Shown: positions 36,421 to 45,646 of the stretch, piece by piece
How the letters are laid out: the number at the start of each line of letters is the position of its first letter
How positions within the stretch are numbered: the first letter of the stretch is position 1
Assembly (NCBI RefSeq): GCF_003113895.1
Contig: NZ_BDUD01000002.1
Location: 496,001-560,000, forward strand
Length of the DNA stretch: 64,000 nucleotides
Origin: Nostoc commune NIES-4072
GTDB taxonomy: Bacteria > Cyanobacteriota > Cyanobacteriia > Cyanobacteriales > Nostocaceae
Direction: 5' to 3'
Notes under the pieces: model-generated
Told to the model about the DNA's origin: nothing
The model's database searches: none
Seen by the model: only the letters and a program-made list of their open reading frames with translations
Translations under genes and position numbers: made by a program

Positions 36421-38085
36421 ATGGTAAAACCAGTAATTTTAACCGTCGATGATGATCCAGAGGTGCTGCAAGCAGTGTCACGAGATTTACGCTATCAGTA
36501 TGGTGATCGCTTCCGCATTATCCGGGCAGATTCCGGTATTGCTGCTCTGAATACGGTGCAGCAACTCAAATTGCGTAATGAACCAGTTGCCCTATTTTTA
36601 GTGGATCAAAGAATGCCCCAAATGGGTGGTGTGGAGTTTCTCGAACGGGCAAAAGACATCTTTCCTGATGCAAAACGTACTTTGCTGACGGCGTATGCAG
36701 ATACAGATGCTGCCATTAAGTCAATTAATAGTGCCAAACTTGATTATTATTTACTCAAGCCTTGGAATCCACCAGAAGAGCGGCTATATCCTGTTTTGGA
36801 TGATTTGCTAGATGACTGGTTATTGGCATTCCGCCCACCCTTTGAAGGGATTCGAGTCATTGGTAATCGCTGGTCGCCCTTTTCCCATCAGGTGAAAGAC
36901 TTCCTGGCGCGTAACCAAATTCCCTACAACTGGTTAGATATTGAACTAGAAGAGGATGCCGTAAAATTGGTGAAATACGCAGAAGCCAATGGCAGAGAGC
37001 AATTGCCCTTAGTGCTGTTTCCCGATGGCTCCCGATTAATTCAACCATCTAATTTAGAGATTGCTACTAAAATTGGACTGCAAACCCAGGCAGAGCGTCC
37101 GTTTTATGACTTGGCGATCATCGGTGCTGGCCCTGCGGGACTGGCAGCAGCCGTCTATGGCGCTTCTGAAGGATTGAATACTGTCTTAATTGAGCGTGAA
37201 GCACCAGGCGGACAAGCAGGCACGAGTTCACGCATTGAGAACTATCTGGGGTTTCCTGTTGGCTTGAGCGGCAACGATTTGGCAAGGCGGGCAGTCACTC
37301 AGGCGCGGCGATTTGGGGTAGAGATTCTCACTCCTCAAGCAGTAACTGGGGTTAGGCTGGAAGATCCTTATCGGGTTCTGGAATTGGTCGATGGCAGCGA
37401 AATTAGTTGTCATGCACTTTTAATTGCAACCGGCGTTTCCTACCGTTGGCTAAATATCCCAGGAGCCAAGAAGCTGACAGGAGCAGGAATTTACTACGGT
37501 GCTGCTATGACTGAAGCAATCACCTGTAGGAATGAGGAGATTTACTTGGTAGGCGGGGCAAATTCTGCTGGACAGGCAGCAATGTACTTTTCTAAGTATG
37601 CCAACAAAGTGATCATGCTGGTGCGGGGTGAATCGCTCTCATCCAGTATGTCGCAATACTTGATTGACCAGATTGCGGCTACTGAAAATATCAAAGTCTG
37701 CACAGGTTGCAGCGTTGTTGAAGTCAAGGGAGATGAACATTTAGAAGAAATTGTCATTGCCCATACCCAGACGGGACAAACTGAAACCGTCCCAACCCGA
37801 TCGCTTTTTATCTTTATCGGTGCCAGCCCCAAAACGGATTGGCTCGATGGCGTTATTCAACGCGATATTCAGGGGTTTATCATCACTGGGCCCGATTTGA
37901 TGCATAATGGCAAACCTTCTCAAGGTTGGCATTTGGAACGCTCTCCTTTCTTACTAGAAGCCAGTGTTCCTGGGATCTTTGCAGCCGGAGATGTGCGACA
38001 CGGGTCAACTAAGCGGGTGGCATCCAGTGTGGGTGAAGGTGCGATCGCTATTCAATTTGTTCACCGCTATCTAAGCAATGTTTAG
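36421..38085 (+). CDS. Response regulator / thioredoxin-reductase-like fusion
   Basis: About 554 residues (ATG 36421; GTG 36415 is in frame). Residues 1-125: CheY-like receiver with ILTVDDDPEV and phosphoacceptor Asp in LFLVDQRMP. Residues about 140-220: a thioredoxin/glutaredoxin-like strand-helix region (RWSPFSHQVKDFLARNQIPY) without a CXXC. Residues about 230-554: FAD/NAD(P) reductase with LAIIGAGPAGLAAA, LVGGANSAGQAA and GIFAAGDVR. The usual redox CXXC of thioredoxin reductase is replaced around YYGAAMTEA, so it cannot reduce thioredoxin in the normal way. The histidine kinase follows 31 bp downstream. It may sense NAD(P)H or flavin redox state under kinase control. Confidence 0.9.
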   Translation: MVKPVILTVDDDPEVLQAVSRDLRYQYGDRFRIIRADSGIAALNTVQQLKLRNEPVALFLVDQRMPQMGGVEFLERAKDIFPDAKRTLLTAYADTDAAIKSINSAKLDYYLLKPWNPPEERLYPVLDDLLDDWLLAFRPPFEGIRVIGNRWSPFSHQVKDFLARNQIPYNWLDIELEEDAVKLVKYAEANGREQLPLVLFPDGSRLIQPSNLEIATKIGLQTQAERPFYDLAIIGAGPAGLAAAVYGASEGLNTVLIEREAPGGQAGTSSRIENYLGFPVGLSGNDLARRAVTQARRFGVEILTPQAVTGVRLEDPYRVLELVDGSEISCHALLIATGVSYRWLNIPGAKKLTGAGIYYGAAMTEAITCRNEEIYLVGGANSAGQAAMYFSKYANKVIMLVRGESLSSSMSQYLIDQIAATENIKVCTGCSVVEVKGDEHLEEIVIAHTQTGQTETVPTRSLFIFIGASPKTDWLDGVIQRDIQGFIITGPDLMHNGKPSQGWHLERSPFLLEASVPGIFAAGDVRHGSTKRVASSVGEGAIAIQFVHRYLSNV

Positions 38086-38116
38086 TTGGAGCGGCAAAGA
38101 TTAAGGAGGTTGCTCG

Positions 38117-39628
38117 ATGTTGTGTCTTGAAGATTTGATTAACTTAGACCCGTTTCAACAGCTTTCCAAAGAGCGATTGGAGTGGATGTGCGATCGCGCT
38201 CAAATATTTGAACTCCGTGCTGGAGAAGTCTTGGTGCATGAGGGAGACCTTGTAGATAACTTATTTATCCTAGTCAAAGGTAAAATCAACCTTACCCGTC
38301 GCAGTGAAGGAATTGAAATTCCCATCGGACAACACCAAGCTCCATCCTTTTTTGGTGAAATTTTCATCCTTACAGATGATCCTGTACATGTGACAGTACG
38401 GGCATTTACAGATTGTAACTTTTATCAAGTTAAGGGAGAGGACTTCCGTAAACTACTGCATGAGTGTCGCAATTTTGAGCGGATGGTCTTCCGCATTGTG
38501 GAGCGTCGGATCAGAGGAATAGAGTCCTTTATTCGGGGACGTGAAAAGATGGCAGCTTTGGGCACACTTGCTGCCGGTCTAGCTCATGAACTCAACAACC
38601 CAGCCGCAGCACTTGTTCGTGGTTTAGGGGAAATGCCAAGCGCTCTCTTGGAGCTACAACGAATGAGCTTAATTTATGGGCAATCCCATGTTGAAGAAGC
38701 CCATACTGAACAATGGTTAAAAGTGCGTGATCAAGGCTATGATGCGATTTTGCATAATCGTTTAGATCCGGTGACACTAAGCGATCGCGAAACTGTATTA
38801 TTGGAATGGTTAGAAGATTACGGTGTGAAGCAAGCATGGAAATTAGCGGAACCTTTAGCAGAAGGCGGCATTGAGCCGGAAACCCTAGAAAAGCTCACAG
38901 AACGTTGGCGCAACCATGACACAGAATTGCGAGAAATGAGATTGCAGTGGCTATCGCTCTCATTTGAAGTCATGTCGATGATTAAACATGGTTCGCGATC
39001 AGCTCAGAGGATTTCCGAACTTGTGCAAGCGATGAAGTCTTATAGTTATCTCGATCAAGGCATTCAGCAAGAAGTAAATATACATCAAGGCTTAGAAGAT
39101 ACGCTGCGATTATTTGCTCATAAACTCAAGTCCGGCATCCAAGTGCAACGCAATTATGATCAACATCTCCCTAAAATTTTTGCCTATGGTAGTGAACTCA
39201 ATCAAGTGTGGACGAACTTAATTGACAACGCTATTGATGCAATGGATGGTAAGGGACTGCTGGAAATTACAACTCAGCAAAGAGGTTGGACAAACGACAG
39301 TGCTGTTGGCGAACCTTCTCGAAGAGAAGACAATTGCTTTGCTCAGATTGACATTATTGACTCGGGCAGTGGAATTCCACCTGAAATTCAAACACGCATT
39401 TTTGAACCATTCTTCACGACCAAATCAGTGGGACGTGGTTCAGGACTCGGTTTGGAAACCGTTCGCCGGATTGTAGAGAATCGCCACCACGGTACACTCT
39501 CATTTGAATCCCAACCAGGCAGAACATGTTTCACTATTTGCTTGCCCTTCCCTTGTCAAATAAATGAGTCATTTGAGAAAAAAAGAATCCAAAATACAGA
39601 ATTTCAAATCGATTTGATAAACTCATAA
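38117..39628 (+). CDS. cNMP-binding-domain sensor histidine kinase
   Basis: 503 residues after AAGGAGG. The N-terminus (about 1-140) is a cyclic-nucleotide-binding-type domain (AGEVLVHEGDLVDNLFILVK; FFGEIFILTDDP). The H-box is GLAHELNNPAAA with His at about 156. The ATPase part has NLIDNAIDAM (N box), DSGSGIPPE (G1), FEPFFTTKSVG (F box) and GSGLGLETVRR (G2). No membrane helix, so cytosolic. It is co-transcribed with the response regulator fusion and most likely phosphorylates it. Residues about 394-403 (VGEPSRRED) come from a dispersed repeat inserted between the N and G1 boxes. Confidence 0.9.
   Translation: MLCLEDLINLDPFQQLSKERLEWMCDRAQIFELRAGEVLVHEGDLVDNLFILVKGKINLTRRSEGIEIPIGQHQAPSFFGEIFILTDDPVHVTVRAFTDCNFYQVKGEDFRKLLHECRNFERMVFRIVERRIRGIESFIRGREKMAALGTLAAGLAHELNNPAAALVRGLGEMPSALLELQRMSLIYGQSHVEEAHTEQWLKVRDQGYDAILHNRLDPVTLSDRETVLLEWLEDYGVKQAWKLAEPLAEGGIEPETLEKLTERWRNHDTELREMRLQWLSLSFEVMSMIKHGSRSAQRISELVQAMKSYSYLDQGIQQEVNIHQGLEDTLRLFAHKLKSGIQVQRNYDQHLPKIFAYGSELNQVWTNLIDNAIDAMDGKGLLEITTQQRGWTNDSAVGEPSRREDNCFAQIDIIDSGSGIPPEIQTRIFEPFFTTKSVGRGSGLGLETVRRIVENRHHGTLSFESQPGRTCFTICLPFPCQINESFEKKRIQNTEFQIDLINS
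39305..39329 (+). repeat. Dispersed Nostoc repeat inside the histidine kinase gene
   Basis: GTTGGCGAACCTTCTCGAAG followed by AGAAG is a variant of the repeat at 23966. It encodes VGEPSRRE in a surface loop of the ATPase domain and keeps the frame. Confidence 0.7.
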
Positions 39629-39836
39629 GTTTTCATATGAGGTTTTAGATGAGTTTTTGAGCCACCTTTAACCAAAAACAATGTTATAATAATCAGTAAT
39701 ATACTGAAATAAACACCCATAGTTTAGTTACGTCGGTAGATTTATTATCGGTATTTAATTGAGAATTATTTATTAGCCCCTAGACAGAATTGCCCCAGTT
39801 TCAACAACAGACTTTATACTTTATATGGAGAATAAC

Positions 39837-40181
39837 ATGGCATACAAAAATGCAGTTTTAGACGACAAAGAACTTCAAGAAAGTTTAAAGTCTATTAATC
39901 CCAAGTTTGGTGACTTTGTGACTCGTGTAGCAGGCGAAGCATGGGGTCTGCCATTAATTGATCAAAAAACTAAGGCTTTAATCACGATCGCAGTTGATAT
40001 TGCCAATCAAGACCATACAGGCCCAGGTAATCCTTTTGGAGCGCACGTGAGTATGGCTCTTAAACAAGGAGCCACTCGCCAAGAAATCGAGGAAGTTCTT
40101 TTATTCATGTGTGCTTATGCGGGATTCAATAAGGTCGCCGGTTGCTTCGGCACACTGAATGAGATTTGGAATTCTCTATAA
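39837..40181 (+). CDS. Carboxymuconolactone decarboxylase-like (CMD/AhpD) protein
   Basis: 114 residues from ATG 39837, chosen because GGAG lies at the right spacing. The fold markers are KFGDFVTRVAGEAWGLPLID, KTKALITIAVDIAN and EEVLLFMCAYAGFNKVAGC. The AhpD CXXC motif is absent, so it is CMD-like rather than an AhpD peroxidase partner. It is closely related to residues 1-115 of the fusion protein at 42092. In the sister arrangement this unit is fused to the EthD unit; here they are separate genes divided by 350 bp that include a degenerate MITE. Confidence 0.88.
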   Translation: MAYKNAVLDDKELQESLKSINPKFGDFVTRVAGEAWGLPLIDQKTKALITIAVDIANQDHTGPGNPFGAHVSMALKQGATRQEIEEVLLFMCAYAGFNKVAGCFGTLNEIWNSL

Positions 40182-40245
40182 TATTCAAAATCAGAAATAG
40201 CAGGGCTATTTCTGATAGAAGTTCAGTATTTACCATAACTTCTAT

Positions 40246-40345
40246 TAAATACAGGATTTCACAAGTTCGTAGCGTTATTAAATTTCCCAAAGCCTTATTA
40301 TTAGGCAGCTTAATTCGTCACGAATTTATGAAATGCTTTACTGAG
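40246..40345. repeat. Degenerate palindromic MITE (family B)
   Basis: AATACAGGATTTCACAAGTT and the mirror segment near 40314-40345 (AATTCGTCACGAATTTATG) resemble the two arms of the elements at 48016 and 55539, with many changes. It sits in the 350-bp gap between the CMD and EthD genes. The rest of the gap shows no gene. Confidence 0.45.
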
Positions 40346-40533
40346 TTGGTCGCCAAGGATGTGTGCGGTGGCGCGGTCGAGCGCTGCGGGCATTGAATTC
40401 CTGATCAGCCTCCAGACTATCTCACCCACCTACTTCTCGCTTTCTTCAATATTAAAGCTAGTAGAACTCCATCAGCAACCAACTCCTGTGCAGTGGAAAT
40501 CTGAATATAATAACCTCTACAAGGATAGCAGCA

Positions 40534-42090
40534 ATGATGTCAGCAATCAGAAAGGCTGATTATGCCTTACGCGATCAAAATGGTGTAGCAGTCTTCTATG
40601 TTCTCTTATGGAAACGAAAGTCAATAACATTAGATCTATTCGATGACTACTGGAGAGACGTTCACGGCCCAGTTTGCGCCCGACTACCAGGGCAGCATCA
40701 ATACTGGCAGTTCCATTTGGCTCATAATCAGGGTGATTTATGGCCAACTATTGACGGCATCGAATACACCACTGGGTTTGAAGACCAGTTCGATGGCATT
40801 GCAGAATTAACCTTTGAGACAGAAGCCGACCGTCAAACATGGTTCAAAGCTGCTGCCATTTTGATGGATGATGAACACAATTTGTTCAGTAAGGCGATTG
40901 GATATAATACCATCCCTGGTAATTCCAAAACTTATGTTGATGGCATTCCCACGGGAGATCCAAACGGAGAACTGGGTATCCTGAAGTTTCATGTCATGGT
41001 CAAAAAAGCAGATGCCGTCAGTCTGCATGAGTTTCACAAATATATGACAGACAGCTTTGCTGCTGCTGTTGTCCAGAGTGACTCGGTTCTCAAGTTCCGA
41101 CTGCATCTGTTTGAAGAAGTAGATAATTCTCGTCCCGATGCTGCTGGAGTATCTCATTATGAACCTCCACATAAGCAGTATCAGGCAGCTTTTGAAATTG
41201 CATTTTCCAATCCTCTAGGAATGGAAAACTTCTTTGCTTCAAAAGAATATGCAAAAGCTGTAAAAAACCAAGCAAAGTATATCAAACAAATCAATCCATT
41301 TCCAGAGCGATCTGCTTACACTTTTGTCTACAACGGTCAGATAACATTAGCAGGTCAACGGAGTTCCACAGTGGCAGACCTGATCGTAAACCTTGGTGCA
41401 ACCAATCAATTAAAGGAGGATATAACTTCTCTTATGCTAGATCAAAAACTGGTCATTTCCAATTCCAATGGCTCTCAGAATGGTTCTCTTAATCATTCAC
41501 AAAATACTGCAAATAGTCCAACTAAGACTCGGAATAATTATTACAAAGATTTAGCAGCAGATTATTCTAGACCAGGACTTGTGACTCCTTATGTCGCCAA
41601 AAAACTCATAGAAGATGCCGAAAAGTATGTGGCGATGAAAGAAAAGAACCAGCCACAAATAGATTCTTATTATACTCTCAAACAAATTGAACAAGAAAAC
41701 AAAGAATGGTGGCCTACTCATTGCGAAGCATTGAGGCAGGGACGAGGCGATATCCTAACTGGTGAATATCGTGATGACTTGGTTTATTTTTGCCAAGATG
41801 GGCCTTATCAAGGCTTAGAACAACAAAAAGAGCGTGAGCAACATTGGTGGGCATTAATTGCCCAACCAGGTGTAACTATGTGTTGGCCAATCGTCATGTT
41901 TCATGGGGAAGTGACCTACTTTGAATGGAAGTGTGTAGATAATGAAACTAACGAAACACTTGCTAAAGGAAATGTCACATGGATGCGACGCGGACACAGA
42001 GGCGGATGTTATCTCAAAACTGAGCAATTGACTTTCTATCGAGATGTTTTTGCCCCCAATGGACTACTGAAATTGATCACCACAGCCTAA
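40534..42090 (+). CDS. Tandem EthD-domain protein with SnoaL-like C-terminal domain
   Basis: 518 residues. Two dimeric alpha/beta-barrel repeats are visible: VFYVLLWKRKSITLDLFDDY with HGPVCARLPG (about 20-130) and ILKFHVMVKKADAVSLHEFH with DSVLKFRLHLFEE (about 148-260), the EthD pattern. A Ser/Asn-rich linker (about 305-335) leads to an NTF2/SnoaL-like domain (EWWPTHCEALRQGRGDILTG; YFEWKCVDNET) at about 360-518. EthD-type proteins include polyketide cyclases and accessory proteins of ether degradation. The first ~300 residues are closely similar to residues 128-428 of the following fusion protein, but the C-terminal domain differs. The next gene starts 1 bp after the stop. Confidence 0.82.
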   Translation: MMSAIRKADYALRDQNGVAVFYVLLWKRKSITLDLFDDYWRDVHGPVCARLPGQHQYWQFHLAHNQGDLWPTIDGIEYTTGFEDQFDGIAELTFETEADRQTWFKAAAILMDDEHNLFSKAIGYNTIPGNSKTYVDGIPTGDPNGELGILKFHVMVKKADAVSLHEFHKYMTDSFAAAVVQSDSVLKFRLHLFEEVDNSRPDAAGVSHYEPPHKQYQAAFEIAFSNPLGMENFFASKEYAKAVKNQAKYIKQINPFPERSAYTFVYNGQITLAGQRSSTVADLIVNLGATNQLKEDITSLMLDQKLVISNSNGSQNGSLNHSQNTANSPTKTRNNYYKDLAADYSRPGLVTPYVAKKLIEDAEKYVAMKEKNQPQIDSYYTLKQIEQENKEWWPTHCEALRQGRGDILTGEYRDDLVYFCQDGPYQGLEQQKEREQHWWALIAQPGVTMCWPIVMFHGEVTYFEWKCVDNETNETLAKGNVTWMRRGHRGGCYLKTEQLTFYRDVFAPNGLLKLITTA

Positions 42091-42091
42091 G

Positions 42092-45000
42092 ATGACAGAT
42101 AATCGGGTGTACAAAAATGCGGTTTTAGATGATTTAGAACTACAAGCAGGTTTAAAAAGTATTAACCCGAAGTTTGGTGACTTTGTGATTCGTGTAGCTG
42201 GTGAAGCATGGGATCTGCCATTAATTGACCAAAAAACCAAGGCGCTGATGGCGATCGCAATTGATGTTGTCAATCAGAATCACAAAGGCCCCGGTAATCC
42301 TTTCGCAGCACATCTGGATATGGCTTTTAAACAGGGAGCTGCTTATGAGGAAATTGAGGAACTTCTTTTGTTCATGTGTGTTTATGCAGGATTTAATAAA
42401 GTCGCAAGCTGCTTCGGCACACTAAATAAGATTTTTGAGCAAAGTAGTGTTGAACTAAGGAATGCAGCAATGATATCAGCAATCAAAAAAGCCGATTATG
42501 CCATACGCGATCAAAATGGCACAGCAGTTTTCTACGTTCTGTTATGGAAACGAAAGTCAATAACGTTAGATTTATTCGATGACTACTGGAGAAATGTGCA
42601 TGGTCCTGTTTGTGCTAGACTACCAGGACAACATCAATACTGGCAGTTCCATTTGGCTAATAATCAGGGAGACTTGTGGCCAACTATTGAGGGTATTGAG
42701 TACGACTTACCACCAGAAGATCAGTTTGATGGCATTGCAGAATTAACCTTTGAGACAGAAGTTGACCGTCAAACTTGGTTTAAATCTGCGGCCATTCTCA
42801 TGGATGATGAGCGCAATATATTCAGTAAGGCGATTGGTTACATAACTAATTCTGGCAATTCTCAAACCTATATTGACAGTATCCCTACAGGAGCTCCCAA
42901 CGGAAACCTAAATGTGATTAAGTTCCACGTCATGGTAAAGAAATCTGATGCCGTGAGTGTAGAAGCTTTTCGCAGATATATGACAGACAGCTTTGCACCA
43001 GCTGTTGTCCAGAGTGATTCTGTTGTGAAATTCCGACTGCATTTGTTGGAAGAAGTAGATAATTCCCGTCCAGATGCGCCTGGGGTATCTCATTATGAAG
43101 CGCCAGAAAAGCAGTATCAAGCGGCCTTTGAAATTGCTTTTGCCAATCCTCTGGAGATGGAAACATTTTTCGCCTCAAAAGAATACGCTATTGCTGTTCA
43201 AGACCAGGCTAAATATGTCCAACAGATTCTACCATTTCCGGAACGAACTGCTTACACATTCGTTTACGAAAGCAAAATAACTCTAGCGGGTCAATGTAGT
43301 TCTAAGGTTGCAGATTTGATTATGAAAGTAGGTGCAACAAATCAACTTAAAGATGATATAGTTTCTCTGATGAACGGCACTCAGAATCAACAGAATGGGA
43401 AGTCGGGATTGGGGCATTATCTACAAGGTGTGCAACACTTTGGGATCACAGTTTATGATATGCCAAAATCCTTAGAGTTTTACCTCGAAGTACTAGGAGG
43501 TAAAGTCGCTATTGGTGGAGATGGATTTTACGGCGAAGCCTTGCACAATCTGCTCTTTCAAAAAGAGGAAGTTGAAGCGATAGAAAAGGGGATTGATCCG
43601 AAAGCTTTGGGTGTTGCTAACATTAGAGATGGTTCAGACATGGCTTTAGATGTCAGGTTCATTTCTTTTGGCAACACAGTCGTTGAAATCATTCATTTCC
43701 GAGATGCGAAATTAACGCTTGCTGCACCAAATGCTTTTGAAAAAATACCTTCTTCTGTTGGTTACACCAATGCACCGCACCTTTCTTTCTATGTGAAAGA
43801 TGATGTAGATATTGATGTCTTTGCAAAAGAATTGGAAGATGAATGTCAAAGACGAGGTTTAACTGAGGTAGTTGTTAACCGGATTGTCCGGGCCAACTCC
43901 GCAGAAGAAATGAAAAAACTTGCTCCCAAATTTGCTAAGACAGATTTTACTGACGATTTTGAAGGATGGGCATTATTCTACTGTAAAGGGCCAAACGGCG
44001 AACAGCTAGAGTTCAACCAAGTGACTCGGAAAGCCAAAGAAAACTTTACTAGAGCCGAAACAGAATACAACCAAGCTAATGGCACAAATTACTGGTTTTT
44101 AAATTCCCAAAAACCAAAATCAAATACTCAGGGACTGTACGCCACATATAGTATTCCTGTGAATGCTCCTTTGGAAACTGTTTGGGATGTTTTACTGGAC
44201 AAAATGCAAAACCCCCAACCATATATTCCCCATGTAGTTGAAGAATTTAAAATTTTAGAAAGATATAACAATGGCATTCTCCGTAAAATTAGAACACCGC
44301 GAATGCAGATGAAAGAAAAAGTCACCGTAGATGAGCAAGCTAAAAAAGTAATATTTACTCTCGTAGATCATCCACTTTTTACTGGTGAGTTGAGTAATCA
44401 GGTAACGCTACCTGCTAATCATAATTCTGGATCTTTACCGATTGTAACTTACACAATAGATTTGCAACCTACTAATGACAAAGCTCTGGAACAAGAGGAA
44501 GCTGAATGGTTTATTAAAGCTGCTCAACCAGAAGCGATCGCTCAAGCTGTCCACCATCTCAAAAATATCATTGAAAATCAAGTTAATCAGGAGAGTAATA
44601 CAATGATACTGGCACATTCACAAACATTTGTTGGGACAAAATCTGAAATCGTTAAACGAATGTTCCAAGCTGGCGAATCGATGAATGTGGAAAACTTCAT
44701 CAAGTTTTACACCGATGATGCTCACTACCAATTCAGCAACTTCCCCGTTGCTTATGGACCGCAAGGTATTAGAGACTCTTCTGTTGATTTCTTGGCAACA
44801 GTTGCAAAAGTTTACCACCACATTAAGAATATGTGGGAAGTCGGAGATACAGTTATCTGTGAAATGGATGTTACCTACATTCGCCATGACGGCAAAGTGT
44901 TTACGCTTCCTTGCTGCGACACTATTGTTTTCAAAGGTGATAAAGTTCAGGAATTACGAATTTATATGAATATCGATCCGGTATTCGTATTTGATAATAA

Positions 45001-45400
45001 TGAAACACAGTCTAAACCTGCTAGTTCTAGTGGTTCCTTGACGAAAACGCTGGAGAAAATGTATGCGGCTCTCCACGCCGAAAATTGGGATGAATTTATG
45101 ACATTCTTCACTCCCAATCTCCTCTACAAAATTGGTGCAAATGATCCTGTGATTGGGCCAGAAGCCTGTCGTGATCTTTTAAGTCATATCTATAAAACTC
45201 TGAAATTGACAACTCACAATACTCGCGGCATGTGGGAAATTGGCAATACGATTATTTTGGAAATGGATGCTAACTATATCCATAAAGTAGACAAGCGATT
45301 CGTTCAGGTTCCTTGTACCGATATCTATCGTTTTGATGGCGATAAGATTTATGAATGGCGAGTTTATCCAGATGCTTCTCAGACTGGTGTCCGCATTTAA
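42092..45400 (+). CDS. Six-part fusion: CMD, EthD x2, VOC, SRPBCC, SnoaL x2
   Basis: 1102 residues without a break. Approximate order: CMD-like 1-118; two EthD repeats 135-410; VOC/glyoxalase-like 440-670 (GVQHFGITVYDMPKSLEFYL, then LSFYVKDDVDI and NGEQLEFNQV with a probable metal Glu); SRPBCC/DUF1857-like 680-835 (ATYSIPVNAPLETVWDVLLD; KEKVTVDEQAKKVIFTLVD); SnoaL-like 838-965 (MNVENFIKFYTDDAHYQF; NMWEVGDTVICEMDVTY); second SnoaL-like 979-1102 (ALHAENWDEFMTFFTPN; RGMWEIGNTIILEMDANY). The two SnoaL parts are paralogous. No signal or membrane segment. The first 430 residues duplicate the two genes just upstream. All parts are small-molecule enzyme folds, so this looks like a one-chain assembly line. 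Substrate unknown. Confidence 0.85.
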   Translation: MTDNRVYKNAVLDDLELQAGLKSINPKFGDFVIRVAGEAWDLPLIDQKTKALMAIAIDVVNQNHKGPGNPFAAHLDMAFKQGAAYEEIEELLLFMCVYAGFNKVASCFGTLNKIFEQSSVELRNAAMISAIKKADYAIRDQNGTAVFYVLLWKRKSITLDLFDDYWRNVHGPVCARLPGQHQYWQFHLANNQGDLWPTIEGIEYDLPPEDQFDGIAELTFETEVDRQTWFKSAAILMDDERNIFSKAIGYITNSGNSQTYIDSIPTGAPNGNLNVIKFHVMVKKSDAVSVEAFRRYMTDSFAPAVVQSDSVVKFRLHLLEEVDNSRPDAPGVSHYEAPEKQYQAAFEIAFANPLEMETFFASKEYAIAVQDQAKYVQQILPFPERTAYTFVYESKITLAGQCSSKVADLIMKVGATNQLKDDIVSLMNGTQNQQNGKSGLGHYLQGVQHFGITVYDMPKSLEFYLEVLGGKVAIGGDGFYGEALHNLLFQKEEVEAIEKGIDPKALGVANIRDGSDMALDVRFISFGNTVVEIIHFRDAKLTLAAPNAFEKIPSSVGYTNAPHLSFYVKDDVDIDVFAKELEDECQRRGLTEVVVNRIVRANSAEEMKKLAPKFAKTDFTDDFEGWALFYCKGPNGEQLEFNQVTRKAKENFTRAETEYNQANGTNYWFLNSQKPKSNTQGLYATYSIPVNAPLETVWDVLLDKMQNPQPYIPHVVEEFKILERYNNGILRKIRTPRMQMKEKVTVDEQAKKVIFTLVDHPLFTGELSNQVTLPANHNSGSLPIVTYTIDLQPTNDKALEQEEAEWFIKAAQPEAIAQAVHHLKNIIENQVNQESNTMILAHSQTFVGTKSEIVKRMFQAGESMNVENFIKFYTDDAHYQFSNFPVAYGPQGIRDSSVDFLATVAKVYHHIKNMWEVGDTVICEMDVTYIRHDGKVFTLPCCDTIVFKGDKVQELRIYMNIDPVFVFDNNETQSKPASSSGSLTKTLEKMYAALHAENWDEFMTFFTPNLLYKIGANDPVIGPEACRDLLSHIYKTLKLTTHNTRGMWEIGNTIILEMDANYIHKVDKRFVQVPCTDIYRFDGDKIYEWRVYPDASQTGVRI

Positions 45401-45441
45401 AAGCCTTCTGATTTTGATATAGCAGCAGTTGAATCAACTAT

Positions 45442-45465
45442 AGGGGCGTACATCTATGCGCCCCT
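45442..45465 (+). terminator. Hairpin after the fusion gene
   Basis: AGGGGCG (45442-45448) pairs with CGCCCCT (45459-45465) across 10 bases, 42 bp after the fusion gene stop. There is no clear T run after it, so it may be a weak terminator or a dispersed repeat. Confidence 0.4.
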
Positions 45466-45646
45466 ACCTCTTCCTCACCAAAACGCCAACAGTATCAGCA
45501 CCAAACAGCCTGATTCACCATAAAAATCAACATTAACTGTAGATTCACGCCGATGACACATAATACAGGACCTTACAAAGGTGAGGACTGAAGGAGACTG
45601 AGCCTGAGACTTCCAGCAGAGTATTAACCCCTGATAAGGAACTAAA

